64,000 nucleotides of DNA, from contig NZ_LR884459.1 in NCBI RefSeq assembly GCF_904848165.1, positions 3,224,001 through 3,288,000 of the forward strand. Reading direction: 5' to 3'. Below the pieces are notes generated by a model, which made no database searches, was not told where the DNA came from, and was given only the letters and a program-made list of their open reading frames with translations. The first letter of the stretch is position 1; each line of letters opens with the position of its first letter. The stretch is from Psychrobacter arenosus. GTDB lineage: Bacteria > Pseudomonadota > Gammaproteobacteria > Pseudomonadales > Moraxellaceae. Of the stretch, positions 35,481 through 43,827 are shown piece after piece. A program made the position numbers and the translations under genes.

Positions 35481-35825
35481 ATGGCTAAGACTCCATGTAG
35501 GCACTATCGTTGCCCCAAGCTAACAACTCGCAAAGACAAAGGATACTGTGATGACCACTCAGATGAGCGCACCAACTGGACCAAGCACCAGCGTCGGCAC
35601 GGCAGCAGCAGTCAGCGTGGTTACGGACACTTATGGCGCAAGCTTCGCGAAACGATACTGCTGCGTGATGGCTATCTTTGCGTGGCTTGTGAGCGCTCAG
35701 GCAGGCTCACGCCAGCCACCGATGTAGATCACATCATACCTAAGTCACAAGGTGGTACAGACAGTCCTGATAACCTTCAGTCGCTCTGCAGGCCCTGTCA
35801 CCAGACCAAAACAGCTAACGAGTAA
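35481..35825 (+). CDS. HNH endonuclease 1
   Basis: Product is 114 aa. The HNH motif is D-V-D-H-I-I-P-K-S-Q-G-G-T-D-S-P-D-N-L-Q-S-L-C-R-P-C-H-Q, with zinc-binding Cys in L-C-V-A-C and C-R-P-C. The N-terminus C-R-H-Y-R-C-P-K-L and H-G-S-S-S-Q-R-G-Y-G are typical of phage HNH proteins encoded beside terminase genes. In HK97-type phages such nucleases assist terminase in cos cleavage and packaging. Its last 57 bases have a diverged second copy at 36061-36117. Confidence 0.9.
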   Translation: MAKTPCRHYRCPKLTTRKDKGYCDDHSDERTNWTKHQRRHGSSSQRGYGHLWRKLRETILLRDGYLCVACERSGRLTPATDVDHIIPKSQGGTDSPDNLQSLCRPCHQTKTANE

Positions 35826-35831
35826 TTAGAC

Positions 35832-36047
35832 ATGCCTAGGTTTATTAAGACAAAAAAATATTTGATTAACATTGATAACATCGCTTTTATTGCGTCGGGC
35901 GAGGTTGTCAATGAGTACAATTCAACAAGGTATTGGGTTATGCGCATTAAACTGAATGATGGCGCAATCTTGGAGTGTGAGACAGTGGACACTGCTGGAG
36001 AGATGGAGCAGATGATCTCTAATTTGTACAAAGAGATAAATAGATAG
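35832..36047 (+). CDS. small protein inserted between HNH genes
   Basis: Product is 71 aa, beta-rich by appearance: L-I-N-I-D-N-I-A-F-I-A-S-G-E-V, then R-I-K-L-N-D-G-A-I-L-E-C-E-T-V-D-T, then a C-terminal helix E-M-E-Q-M-I-S-N-L-Y-K-E-I. No family recognised. The base composition is AT-richer than the HNH genes on either side, and the gene is bracketed by two copies of the HNH 3' end, as expected of a cassette brought in by recombination. The Shine-Dalgarno is weak. Confidence 0.6.
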   Translation: MPRFIKTKKYLINIDNIAFIASGEVVNEYNSTRYWVMRIKLNDGAILECETVDTAGEMEQMISNLYKEINR

Positions 36048-36060
36048 GCTTTATAATTCT

Positions 36061-36117
36061 GACAACCTTCAGTCGCTCTGCAGGCCCTGCTACCAGGCCA
36101 AGACGGCCAACGAATAG
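36061..36117 (+). pseudogene. remnant of an HNH gene 3' end
   Basis: Aligns without gaps to the last 57 bases of HNH gene 1 (35769-35825) with roughly ten differences, most at third codon positions. It reads D-N-L-Q-S-L-C-R-P-C-Y-Q-A-K-T-A-N-E-stop in frame, but no HNH gene body precedes it. Confidence 0.8.
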
Positions 36118-36128
36118 AGAGGCGTGCA

Positions 36129-36803
36129 ATGCCATCATATAAAAACATAGTCTGTGAGTGGTGCAAGCATAGCGTCAAGCGTCAGGTTCGAGGAACGAAA
36201 GACGCAGGAAGGTTTTGCTCCCGTGACTGTTCATATGCTAGCTCTAGTCGCATGAAGGCAGAGCGTGAGGCATTAAGGCGAATCGTAACCAAGCAGTATA
36301 AACGAGCAATGAGGGCGCTTAGAGAGAGTAGGCGAGTAAAGCGTGAGCGTGAACGGCTACAGTATATCGATGATGCACTAAAATGTGTCTGCAAAAGCTG
36401 TAATGAGCCATTCAAACAAATCACGCACCTAGGCAGCAAAGCTGCTTATTGCAAGTCGTGCGCAGAGCAACTAGAAGCTGAGTCCAACAGAAAAAGCCGG
36501 CGAGTGGCCAAGTCAAGACGAAGAGCACGAATCCGAAATACTAAGAGCGATCCGATAGATCCATTCGATGTTTTCGAAACAGCAGATTGGGCTTGCTACC
36601 TGTGTGGTGTTAACACGCCTAAAAGCTTGCGCGGCACCTATGACAGTCGAGCGCCAGAGCTAGATCATATCATTCCGTTGTCTAAAGGCGGTACACATAC
36701 GATGGACAATGTTGCTTGTGCTTGTAGAAAGTGCAATAACATTAAGGGTGATATTCTCCCCAATACCCCTAGGCGGGGTAATTCTTCAGCCGGAGGGCCC
36801 TAA
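36129..36803 (+). CDS. HNH endonuclease 2 with zinc-finger regions
   Basis: Product is 224 aa. The C-terminal HNH motif is E-L-D-H-I-I-P-L-S-K-G-G-T-H-T-M-D-N-V-A with Cys pairs C-Y-L-C and C-A-C-R-K-C-N. Two further Cys clusters lie in the N-terminal half (C-E-W-C-K-H...C-S-R-D-C; C-V-C-K-S-C...C-K-S-C), probably zinc fingers. A central Arg/Lys-rich helix follows. It may be the packaging-associated nuclease or a free-standing homing-type nuclease; its position just before the terminase genes favours the former. Two HNH genes side by side are unusual. Confidence 0.88.
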   Translation: MPSYKNIVCEWCKHSVKRQVRGTKDAGRFCSRDCSYASSSRMKAEREALRRIVTKQYKRAMRALRESRRVKRERERLQYIDDALKCVCKSCNEPFKQITHLGSKAAYCKSCAEQLEAESNRKSRRVAKSRRRARIRNTKSDPIDPFDVFETADWACYLCGVNTPKSLRGTYDSRAPELDHIIPLSKGGTHTMDNVACACRKCNNIKGDILPNTPRRGNSSAGGP

Positions 36804-36825
36804 GGACCGCCCCCCAAAGTACATT
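36765..36825. other. candidate cos region
   Basis: GC-rich block spanning the end of HNH gene 2 and the leader of the terminase gene. It contains the inverted repeat ACCCC-N5-GGGGT (36765-36779), a GGGCCC palindrome (36795-36800) and a run of C residues (36809-36815). Location between HNH and small terminase matches cos in HK97-type phages. No cohesive-end cut can be read from the sequence. Confidence 0.4.
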
Positions 36826-36880
36826 TTTGCGAGAGCGAAATTAAAAGTTTAGCCAATTGACGACTTCGAGGATTTTTGAT

Positions 36881-37342
36881 ATGGGAGGAGTTGCAGCGGT
36901 ACCGGGTCGTGGCAGAAAGCCTGACCCCAGAAAATCGAAAAGCAAAAATATTAACATTCCCACATTTAGTGAAGTAGTCGATATTGAGCCGCCCGAATAC
37001 ATGAACGATTTAAAGTTTGCTGCGATGATATGGCGGTCGATAGTTCCAGAATTACTTAAAAACGAATTGCTGCGAATTACAGATATGCACAACGTCGAAG
37101 TGTTTTGTATGGCGTATGAAACTTATCGCCAAAGCCAAAAAGAGCTCACCAACGGCGTTACTGTTATGGGCGCATCAGGCAGCCCTATTAAAAATCCAGC
37201 ATTGACCGCGCTTAACGAGGCAGTAAGACAGATGGCAACTTTTGGCAGCTTACTGGGATTAGACCCTTCATCTCGTCAACGCTTGACCGGCGCTGGGGAT
37301 AAAAATCAAACCAACCCATTTGCAGGTGTTCTGAATATGTGA
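36881..37342 (+). CDS. terS: terminase small subunit (P27 family)
   Basis: Product is 153 aa. The opening G-R-G-R-K-P-D-P-R-K and the central I-W-R-S-I-V-P-E-L, then M-A-Y-E-T-Y-R-Q-S and S-P-I-K-N-P-A-L-T-A-L-N-E-A are typical of P27-type small terminases. It recognises packaging DNA and hands it to the large subunit. The ATG at 36881 has GAGGA 8 bases upstream and is preferred to a TTG at 36857. Confidence 0.85.
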   Translation: MGGVAAVPGRGRKPDPRKSKSKNINIPTFSEVVDIEPPEYMNDLKFAAMIWRSIVPELLKNELLRITDMHNVEVFCMAYETYRQSQKELTNGVTVMGASGSPIKNPALTALNEAVRQMATFGSLLGLDPSSRQRLTGAGDKNQTNPFAGVLNM

Positions 37343-37366
37343 CTGTGATGCTCAAGCGAGAGATAT

Positions 37367-39085
37367 ATGGCCGATTATCCTAATGTTGATATCGCCAATA
37401 AATGGGCACGAGCAGTTGTCAAAGGCAACGTACCAGCGTGTAAATGGGTGGTTTTGGCCTGCCAACGCCATCTGGATGATTTAAAAGCATCGAAAAAACG
37501 TGATTATCCATACAAATTTGACCCAAAATCCGCCGAAAAAAAGATACTTTTTATTGAATTGTTGCCTCATACCAAAGGCGAGTGGGCCCTAAAACGCTTA
37601 AGAATTCAGCTTGAGCCTTGGCAAAAATTTGGCATTGCTGTCACGTTTGGCTGGGTTCGCAAAAAAGATGGATTCAGGCGCTTTCGTGAGTCGTATTGGG
37701 AAGTGCCGCGTAAGAACGGCAAGTCAGCAATTGCTGCTGGCGTGGCCCTCAACATGTTTGCCAACGATGGTGAGTTTGGTAGCGAGGTTTATTCAGGCGC
37801 TACAACTGAGAAGCAAGCGTGGGAGGTTTTTAAGCCTGCGCGACTAATGGCATTGCGGTCGCCTGCTTTAGTAGAGGCTGCAGGCATCTTGATTAATGCG
37901 GCCAGTCTTGAAAGGCCTGATGACGGCTCATTGTTTGAACCAATCATTGGCGACCCTCCAGATGGGCAATCTCCACACGGCGCTATCGTTGATGAATATC
38001 ACGAGCATTCAGATAGCCGGTTATACGACACCATGCAAACTGGTATGGGCGCTAGACGTCAGCCGATGATATTTGTCATCACTACAGCAGGCTCAGATAT
38101 TGAGGGCCCTTGCTATGAGCTGCGCAGTCGTGTGCAAGACGTACTCACTGGCAACGTACCAGATGATGAGTTGTTTGGCTGGATTTGGACTATTGACGAA
38201 GGGGATGATTGGACTGATCCGAACGTTTTGGCCAAAGCCAATCCGAACTACAACATATCTGTTTATGCTGACTTCCTAATCTCTCAACAAACCAAGGCAG
38301 TCAATAACGCCAGTCGGCAGAACTCATTCAAAACCAAGCATCTGAATGTCTGGGTATCAGCCAAGCATGCCTTCTTTAATATGGAGCACTGGAAAAGCTG
38401 CGCCGATAACAGCTTGGATATAGCTGATTTTTCTAGCACGCCTTGTCTGATGTCGCTAGATTTGGCGTCAAAGATTGACTTGGCGGCTCGTATCAACCTT
38501 TTTTATCGCTATGAAGATGACGGTCGATTGCATTATTACTGCATTGCGCCGTGGTTCTACCTGCCTGAAGATACGGTCTACAAAGGCGATGAGAAGCAAG
38601 TCGTTGAGCGCTATCAGAAGTGGATGAATAAGGGTCTGCTTGAAGTTCATGATGGCGCTGAAAACAACCTCATTGCTATTGCTGAAGACTTAATCGCGGA
38701 CGCTAAGAACGTACCCCTGACCGAAGTTCCTTATGATGAATGGGGCGGCTTCCAAGTCGCTAACATCATTGAAGAGGAGGGCTACGATGCAGTCAAGATA
38801 CCTAAGAACGTCAAGACATTCTCCCCAGCTATGCGTGAGCTTGAGGCGGCGATAAAAGGCGGGCGCTTTCACCATGATGGCAACCCTATTTTGGCATGGA
38901 TGATTGGCAATGTCGTGTCGCGTGAAGACGCTAATGGCAACGTATTTCCACGTAAAGAAACTAAATTTAAAAAGATTGATGGGGCTGTTGCTCTGCTGAT
39001 GGCTATTAGTCGGGCAATGGTGCTGGCAGGTGAGGGCGGTGGCAATGACGGCTTCTACGACGAACCAATCATGGTAGGAATTTAA
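37367..39085 (+). CDS. terL: terminase large subunit
   Basis: Product is 572 aa, normal length for the HK97/YmfN type. The ATPase domain has a Walker-A-like P-R-K-N-G-K-S at about residues 114-120 and acidic Walker B I-V-D-E-Y-H-E-H (about 206-213). The C-terminal nuclease domain has S-L-D-L-A-S-K-I-D-L-A-A (about 363-374), with further acidic residues at its end. It is the motor and nuclease that packages DNA into the procapsid. It ends 1 base before the portal start codon. Confidence 0.95.
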   Translation: MADYPNVDIANKWARAVVKGNVPACKWVVLACQRHLDDLKASKKRDYPYKFDPKSAEKKILFIELLPHTKGEWALKRLRIQLEPWQKFGIAVTFGWVRKKDGFRRFRESYWEVPRKNGKSAIAAGVALNMFANDGEFGSEVYSGATTEKQAWEVFKPARLMALRSPALVEAAGILINAASLERPDDGSLFEPIIGDPPDGQSPHGAIVDEYHEHSDSRLYDTMQTGMGARRQPMIFVITTAGSDIEGPCYELRSRVQDVLTGNVPDDELFGWIWTIDEGDDWTDPNVLAKANPNYNISVYADFLISQQTKAVNNASRQNSFKTKHLNVWVSAKHAFFNMEHWKSCADNSLDIADFSSTPCLMSLDLASKIDLAARINLFYRYEDDGRLHYYCIAPWFYLPEDTVYKGDEKQVVERYQKWMNKGLLEVHDGAENNLIAIAEDLIADAKNVPLTEVPYDEWGGFQVANIIEEEGYDAVKIPKNVKTFSPAMRELEAAIKGGRFHHDGNPILAWMIGNVVSREDANGNVFPRKETKFKKIDGAVALLMAISRAMVLAGEGGGNDGFYDEPIMVGI

Positions 39086-39086
39086 T

Positions 39087-40352
39087 GTGTTTAATCTAAT
39101 CAAGCCAGAACGTCTAGCAAAAGCTGCGCTCACTTTTTTGGGCTTGGATGGAAAGCTAAGCTTTGAGCCCAGCAGCGTCATTACCGGCAGAACATCAAGC
39201 GGCAAGACTGTCACTGTAGATGCGGCTCTGCAGTTAAGTGCTGTGTTTGCATGTGTGCGCTTAGTGTCAGAGACTGTATCGACATTGCCTTTGAAGCTTT
39301 ACGAGGTAAAAGCCGATGGCAGTAGAGCGGTGGCCAAGAGCCATCCACTGTACTACGTGTTATGCAAGTCGCCCAATTACGAGATGACTCAAAGCCGCTA
39401 TATGCAGCTTGTCGTGGCCAGTATCTTATTGTGGGGCAATGCTTATGTTGAGATTAAGCGCAATGTCACAGGCAAGCGCATTATCTCTCTTGAGCCACTA
39501 TTGCCGCAGCACGTAGAGGTTACTCGCAATAAGCACAATCAGATACTGCAGTATCACCATAATGATGGCAACACCCGCCGAGAAATTGACCACAAAGATA
39601 TGATGCATATCCGCGCTTTCGGTATCGATGGCGTTATGGGTGTCTTTACTATTAATAAGGGCCGTGAAACTTTTGCTACAGCCACATCCGCTGAACAAGC
39701 TGCAGGCAAGTTCTTTGAAAACGGGCTGCAGACGTCCGGCTTCTTGACCACAGATCAGAAACTTAACGATGTTCAGCGCGATAAGCTCCACACGCACATA
39801 GCCAGATTCATGGGTAGCAGTAATGCCGGCAAGACTATGGTGCTCGAGCACGGCATGCAATATAACGGCGTGACGATGAACCCAGAAGCTGCTCAGATGC
39901 TGCAGACTCGAGCGTTCGAAATTGAAGAGATATGCCGGTGGTTCAGAGTATCGCCAATTATGATTGGCCACTTTGACAAGCAAAGCTCTTGGTCAGCATC
40001 CGCTGAAGCACAAGATTTGCACTTTATGAAATACACCTTCAGGCCCCTGCTGGTCAATATCGAGCAGGAGATATCACGCTGCCTCATTGGGCTTGTGGAT
40101 AGCGACAAGTACTATGCGGAGTTCAATGTCGAAGGATTGCTACGAGCAGATAGTAAAACGCGCTCAGAGTACTACTCGTCCGGCCTTAATAACGGTTGGA
40201 TGAATCGTGATGAAGTCCGATCTAAAGAGAATATGCCGCCCATACCAGGCGGTGACAAATACACCATTCAATCTGCACTGATCCCGCTTGAGCAAGTGGG
40301 CACAAACTATGACGGAGGTGCCAACGATGGGCAAGCGAACGATGATGCCTAA
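39087..40352 (+). CDS. portal protein (HK97 family)
   Basis: Product is 421 aa. It begins with GTG, preceded by AGGAA 6 bases upstream. The ATG two bases earlier runs into a stop after four codons. HK97-portal hallmarks are V-F-A-C-V-R-L-V-S-E-T-V-S-T-L-P-L, N-Y-E-M-T-x-S-R-Y, L-L-W-G-N-A-Y and I-C-R-W-F-R-V-S-P-x-M-I-G. It forms the dodecameric DNA gate of the head and overlaps the protease gene. Confidence 0.95.
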   Translation: MFNLIKPERLAKAALTFLGLDGKLSFEPSSVITGRTSSGKTVTVDAALQLSAVFACVRLVSETVSTLPLKLYEVKADGSRAVAKSHPLYYVLCKSPNYEMTQSRYMQLVVASILLWGNAYVEIKRNVTGKRIISLEPLLPQHVEVTRNKHNQILQYHHNDGNTRREIDHKDMMHIRAFGIDGVMGVFTINKGRETFATATSAEQAAGKFFENGLQTSGFLTTDQKLNDVQRDKLHTHIARFMGSSNAGKTMVLEHGMQYNGVTMNPEAAQMLQTRAFEIEEICRWFRVSPIMIGHFDKQSSWSASAEAQDLHFMKYTFRPLLVNIEQEISRCLIGLVDSDKYYAEFNVEGLLRADSKTRSEYYSSGLNNGWMNRDEVRSKENMPPIPGGDKYTIQSALIPLEQVGTNYDGGANDGQANDDA

Positions 40353-41172
40353 AGCTGACTTTGAGGCAAAACACAGCATGACATTTCCACTAGCTATGGA
40401 TAAGTGGAATCCAGACATTAAAGCGTCGGATGATGCTGAGATTGCCATCAATATCTTAGAGCCAATTGGCTACGACTGGTGGACAGATAGCGGTGTCACT
40501 GCAAAGAATATTGGACGTCAGCTTAAAAGCTATGGCGGCGCCGATGTGGTTGTGAATATCAACTCGCCAGGTGGCGATGTCTTTGAGGGGTTGGCTATCT
40601 ATAACCTACTTAGAGAATACAAGGGCCATGTCACAGTAAGGGTTCTCGGCATTGCTGCCAGCGCTGCATCATTTATTGCTATGGCTGCTGATGAAGTGAA
40701 GGTCGCTCGAGCTGGATTCTTTATGATTCACAATGCTTGGACAGGCGCTGTAGGTGACCGCAACGATATGCGCGATATTGCTGATTTTCTGGACCAGATA
40801 GATGCCACTATTGCTGATATCTACCATGTCAAAAGTGGCATGGATGCTAGTGAGTTGGCCACGCAGATGGATAAAGAAACGTGGATTGGCGGCAAGCAGG
40901 CGGTCGAGACCGGCATGGCCGATAGCTTCTTAGAGTCTGACGTCATCGAAGAGCAGGCCAACAACTCTGCCAAAGAGCGTATCGCCGCACACAAACTAGA
41001 TTTGATTATGGCTCAAGCGGGCATGTCTCGTAGTGAGCGTCGAAACCTTGTTAAAGATTTAAAGAGCACGCCGAGCGCTGCTCAACCAGATGCTACGCAA
41101 AACGCTGGCATTGACTTAAGTGGTCTGATTGGCGGTCTGCAAAATGCGATTGATTCAATCAAGCTAAATTAA
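40327..41172 (+). CDS. head maturation protease (ClpP-like)
   Basis: Product is 281 aa. The ClpP/S49-type serine protease domain has N-S-P-G-G-D-V-F-E-G-L-A-I-Y, the nucleophile Ser in G-I-A-A-S-A-A-S (about residue 112) and His in M-I-H-N-A-W-T (about 137). It should cleave scaffold regions during capsid maturation. The start at 40327 follows GGAGG by 8 bases and overlaps the portal gene by 26 bases; an ORF extends further upstream but without a ribosome site. Confidence 0.92.
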   Translation: MGKRTMMPKADFEAKHSMTFPLAMDKWNPDIKASDDAEIAINILEPIGYDWWTDSGVTAKNIGRQLKSYGGADVVVNINSPGGDVFEGLAIYNLLREYKGHVTVRVLGIAASAASFIAMAADEVKVARAGFFMIHNAWTGAVGDRNDMRDIADFLDQIDATIADIYHVKSGMDASELATQMDKETWIGGKQAVETGMADSFLESDVIEEQANNSAKERIAAHKLDLIMAQAGMSRSERRNLVKDLKSTPSAAQPDATQNAGIDLSGLIGGLQNAIDSIKLN

Positions 41173-41189
41173 TTAACTTCCTAATTCCA

Positions 41190-41214
41190 CAAGTTGCCTA
41201 TGGCGGCTTTTTTT
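41190..41214 (+). terminator. terminator before capsid gene
   Basis: GTTGCC (41193-41198) with GGCGGC (41202-41207), three-base loop, seven T residues. It may set a step in late gene expression. Confidence 0.7.
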
Positions 41215-41227
41215 GTGAGAAAAAACT

Positions 41228-42442
41228 ATGGATCCAACTAAAGATCAAGCTGCTGAACAGCTAAAACAAGTCAATGCTCAGGTTAAAGAGCTTACCGAAA
41301 AAGCATTACCTCTCGCTGAAAATGCTTTGAAAGAAGCGAAAGAAGCGGGCGCATTGTCTGCAGAAACTAAAGCATCGGTAGATAAAGTATTTACTGACTT
41401 AAACGTCATGCGTGACACTCAGAATGCCTTGCAAACTCAGTTAGGCGAAGCTGAACAGCTATTTGCCCGTATTGGCAATGGTGGCAATCAGGCACCTGCA
41501 TTCGCTCGAGCAGGTGATTTGGTTATTAAAGATAGTGCGATTATCGACTTCAGTAAATCTGTCACTGCTGGCAAGCGCTTAGCCATCGATGTGCCACGTA
41601 ACGCACTAACTTCGTTTGCAGTAAATCCGGTTGATGGTTCTACTCGAATTATCACAAACCCAAACCAGCGCTTAACCGTGCGCGATTTATTGGCGCCAGG
41701 TGACACTGAGTCTAATGCGGTCGCCTATCTGCGCGAGACCGGCTTTACAAACAATGCCGCAACTGTCGCAGAGAACACCACCAAGCCGTACTCAGAGATT
41801 GAATTTGAAGAAGTGCTGTCAGGTGTTAAGACTATTGCTCACTTGCTAAAAGCTGCCAAGCAAACGCTTGATGACTTGCCGCAACTACGCAGCTTCATTA
41901 ATGGTCGATTGCTTAACGGCCTTAAGCGAGTTGAAGACACTCAGTTGCTTTTCGGTAGTGGCGTAGGCAACAACCTGCACGGCATCTATCCACAAGCTAC
42001 CGCTTTTGCTAACCCAAGCACCAAGACTACGCCTAGTAACGGTATCGATATCATTCGTTTGGCCATGCTACAGGTGTCGCTTGCTGACTTATCAGCGACT
42101 GGTCACGTCCTACATGAGATTGACTGGACCGATATTGAGCTAATTAAGGATAGCAATACCGGCGGCTACTTATTCAGTAATCCGTTTGGCACGCTTGAAG
42201 CTCGCTTATGGGGTCTGCCGGTAGCGCAAACCAATCAGGCTGGTATGTTAGGTAACTTCTTGACTGGCTCCTTTGCTGATGCGGCGCAAATCTTTGACCG
42301 TGAAGATGCCAACGTTGTGGTATCTACAGAAAACGCTGACGACTTTGAGAAGAACATGATCTCAATTCGAGCAGAAGAGCGCTTGGCATTGGCTGTTTAT
42401 CGCCCTCAAGCATTCGTCAAAGGCCCGTTGGTTATCGAGTAA
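41228..42442 (+). CDS. major capsid protein (HK97 fold)
   Basis: Product is 404 aa. The N-terminal ~95 residues are a charged helical delta/scaffold domain (K-Q-V-N-A-Q-V-K-E-L-T-E-K onward) that the protease would remove. The mature part has R-L-T-V-R-D-L-L-A-P-G, E-N-T-T-K-P-Y-S-E-I-E-F, G-N-N-L-H-G-I and the ending R-P-Q-A-F-V-K-G. These fit the HK97 gp5 family. It is isolated between two terminators, as befits a highly expressed gene. Confidence 0.95.
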   Translation: MDPTKDQAAEQLKQVNAQVKELTEKALPLAENALKEAKEAGALSAETKASVDKVFTDLNVMRDTQNALQTQLGEAEQLFARIGNGGNQAPAFARAGDLVIKDSAIIDFSKSVTAGKRLAIDVPRNALTSFAVNPVDGSTRIITNPNQRLTVRDLLAPGDTESNAVAYLRETGFTNNAATVAENTTKPYSEIEFEEVLSGVKTIAHLLKAAKQTLDDLPQLRSFINGRLLNGLKRVEDTQLLFGSGVGNNLHGIYPQATAFANPSTKTTPSNGIDIIRLAMLQVSLADLSATGHVLHEIDWTDIELIKDSNTGGYLFSNPFGTLEARLWGLPVAQTNQAGMLGNFLTGSFADAAQIFDREDANVVVSTENADDFEKNMISIRAEERLALAVYRPQAFVKGPLVIE

Positions 42443-42470
42443 GCAACGCCTAGCCAATTAATTCAAATTG

Positions 42471-42506
42471 AAACTGCAATCAGTTGTTAAAAGATTGCAG
42501 TTTTTA
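42471..42506 (+). terminator. terminator after capsid gene
   Basis: 11-bp stem AAACTGCAATC (42471-42481) with GATTGCAGTTT (42493-42503), followed by T residues. Confidence 0.85.
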
Positions 42507-42520
42507 ATAAGGACAATCTT

Positions 42521-42724
42521 ATGAAAGTTAAGTTTTTAGATGTTATGTGCATGGGTAATAAAACACATGCTGCCGGCTCTATAGTCGAAGTGCCCGATTT
42601 GTCAGCTCAACAGTTGATTGAACGCGGCGATGCCGAATTGATTGACGATAGCAGTACTGAAGACGATAAGACCAAGGCTGCAAAAGGTAAGGCTGCAGCT
42701 TCAATCGCTAATCCAGATAAATAG
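42521..42724 (+). CDS. small head-region protein (DUF7210-like)
   Basis: Product is 67 aa. M-K-V-K-F-L-D-V-M-x-M-G-N-K-T-H-A-A-G-S-I-V-E-V, then A-Q-Q-L-I-E-R-G-D-A-E, is a short beta fold common between the capsid and connector genes of siphoviruses. A charged Lys/Ala/Asp tail follows. Likely a head decoration or assembly accessory; role not established. Confidence 0.65.
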   Translation: MKVKFLDVMCMGNKTHAAGSIVEVPDLSAQQLIERGDAELIDDSSTEDDKTKAAKGKAAASIANPDK

Positions 42725-42732
42725 GCAGGCCG

Positions 42733-43176
42733 ATGCCCATAATACCTATCGACGTTGCTATGGAGCACGTCTACGCTGACTCAGACGACCAGCCACAGGT
42801 CGAGCGCAAGCTAGCATCAGCTATCGAGACAGCTGAACAGTTTATGGGCCGGCGAATTTATGAAAATGATGACACCTTAGCAGCGGCTCAAGTGACGGCT
42901 ACTGCGCAATTGCAAGACGTAGTTTTACCAGTCGCTAATCATGTGTTTAGCGATGACGACTTATCTCAGGTCTTAAATGACGTTAGCCGGCGCCGGAAGT
43001 ATGAGCTGGTCATGCAGATTCGTGGAGTTGTAATTAACCCTGCAATCGAGATAGGCATCTTGCTGATATTTGGCGACTTGTACAAAAACCGAGAAAACAG
43101 CGTGGATGGTGGTGTTAGTGAGTTGCCCATGGCGGCACTTCATCATTTAGAGCCGTTTAGATTTTTTGGAATTTAA
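42733..43176 (+). CDS. head-tail connector protein (gp6-like)
   Basis: Product is 147 aa. The helical pattern V-x-R-K-L-A-S-A-I-E-T-A-E-Q-F-M-G-R-R and the late I-L-L-I-F-G-D-L-Y-K-N-R-E correspond to phage gp6-type connectors that attach to the portal ring. The middle contains an extra ~40-residue segment (Q-V-T-A-T-A-Q-L-Q-D) frequent in larger members. Confidence 0.8.
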   Translation: MPIIPIDVAMEHVYADSDDQPQVERKLASAIETAEQFMGRRIYENDDTLAAAQVTATAQLQDVVLPVANHVFSDDDLSQVLNDVSRRRKYELVMQIRGVVINPAIEIGILLIFGDLYKNRENSVDGGVSELPMAALHHLEPFRFFGI

Positions 43177-43177
43177 C

Positions 43178-43318
43178 ATGAACTGTAAAGGATGTGAGGC
43201 ACGCCGTGAATGGATTAGAAAACAAACTGAAGAAAAAGCCAGAAGATTCAAGTTGCTCATGCAGCGACTTACTGCCCGCGATCAGCAAGCTCATCGAACA
43301 AAACACCGCAGTGATTGA
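43178..43318 (+). CDS. 46-aa Cys/Arg-rich small phage protein
   Basis: ATG at 43178 with TTGGAA shortly upstream and 1 base after the connector stop. The product starts M-N-C-K-G-C-E-A-R-R-E-W-I-R-K, a CxxC-plus-basic-helix pattern I have seen in small phage proteins, then a basic helical remainder. It overlaps the next gene by 113 bases in a different frame. Either gene alone could be the real product; I consider both plausible. Confidence 0.5.
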   Translation: MNCKGCEARREWIRKQTEEKARRFKLLMQRLTARDQQAHRTKHRSD

Positions 43319-43469
43319 GCAGAGCTCGACACTGATTGAGCTTATTGAAATTAAGGACCAAATGGTCCTAACGCTGGTCGAACAGAATGCAGAGTTAATA
43401 TCACGGCTGACTGAAGAGTCTGAAGAAGAAAGCTTGGGCTCTACATATTTAGATACGAGAACGCTCTGA
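43206..43469 (+). CDS. coiled-coil small phage protein
   Basis: Product is 87 aa, with a heptad-like region of Ile/Leu (I-S-K-L-I-E-Q-N-T-A-V-I-E-Q, then L-I-E-L-I-E-I-K-D-Q-M) and an acidic tail. I start at the GTG at 43206 because GAGG lies 6 bases upstream; a GTG at 43194 has its Shine-Dalgarno too close. It overlaps the following head-closure gene by 1 base. No family recognised. Confidence 0.6.
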   Translation: MNGLENKLKKKPEDSSCSCSDLLPAISKLIEQNTAVIEQSSTLIELIEIKDQMVLTLVEQNAELISRLTEESEEESLGSTYLDTRTL

Positions 43470-43825
43470 TGGCATTGCGAGCAGGAGAGCTGCGACACCG
43501 AGTCACGATTGAGGTTTACACAAGCGGCGGGCGTGACGAGGATGGTTTTGAGATAGAGCCGCAGTGGACGGAGTATCGCAAGGTCTGGGCTAAGATTACG
43601 CCTTTGTCGTCAAGAGATGTGATCACTGCGCAAGCAGCTCAATCTGAAGTTGTAGCGCGTATGAAGCTTCGCTATAAAAGCGCTCTTGGTATTGATACCA
43701 CGATGCGCGTCATCTGGAAGGGCCGTGTCTATGCAATTGATAGCATGGGGCTGGACGATAGTGACAATGGCATGACTTATACCACCTTTAATTTAAGCAG
43801 CGGCATCGAACATTTTAGGGATTAG
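43469..43825 (+). CDS. head closure protein
   Basis: Product is 118 aa. A-G-E-L-R-H-R-V-T-I-E, D-E-D-G-F-E, V-W-A-K-I-T-P-L-S-S-R-D and the late M-R-V-I-W-K-G-R-V-Y-A-I-D are hallmarks of the SPP1 gp16/phage head-tail adaptor family. It closes the connector after packaging. Confidence 0.92.
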   Translation: MALRAGELRHRVTIEVYTSGGRDEDGFEIEPQWTEYRKVWAKITPLSSRDVITAQAAQSEVVARMKLRYKSALGIDTTMRVIWKGRVYAIDSMGLDDSDNGMTYTTFNLSSGIEHFRD

Positions 43826-43827
43826 CT

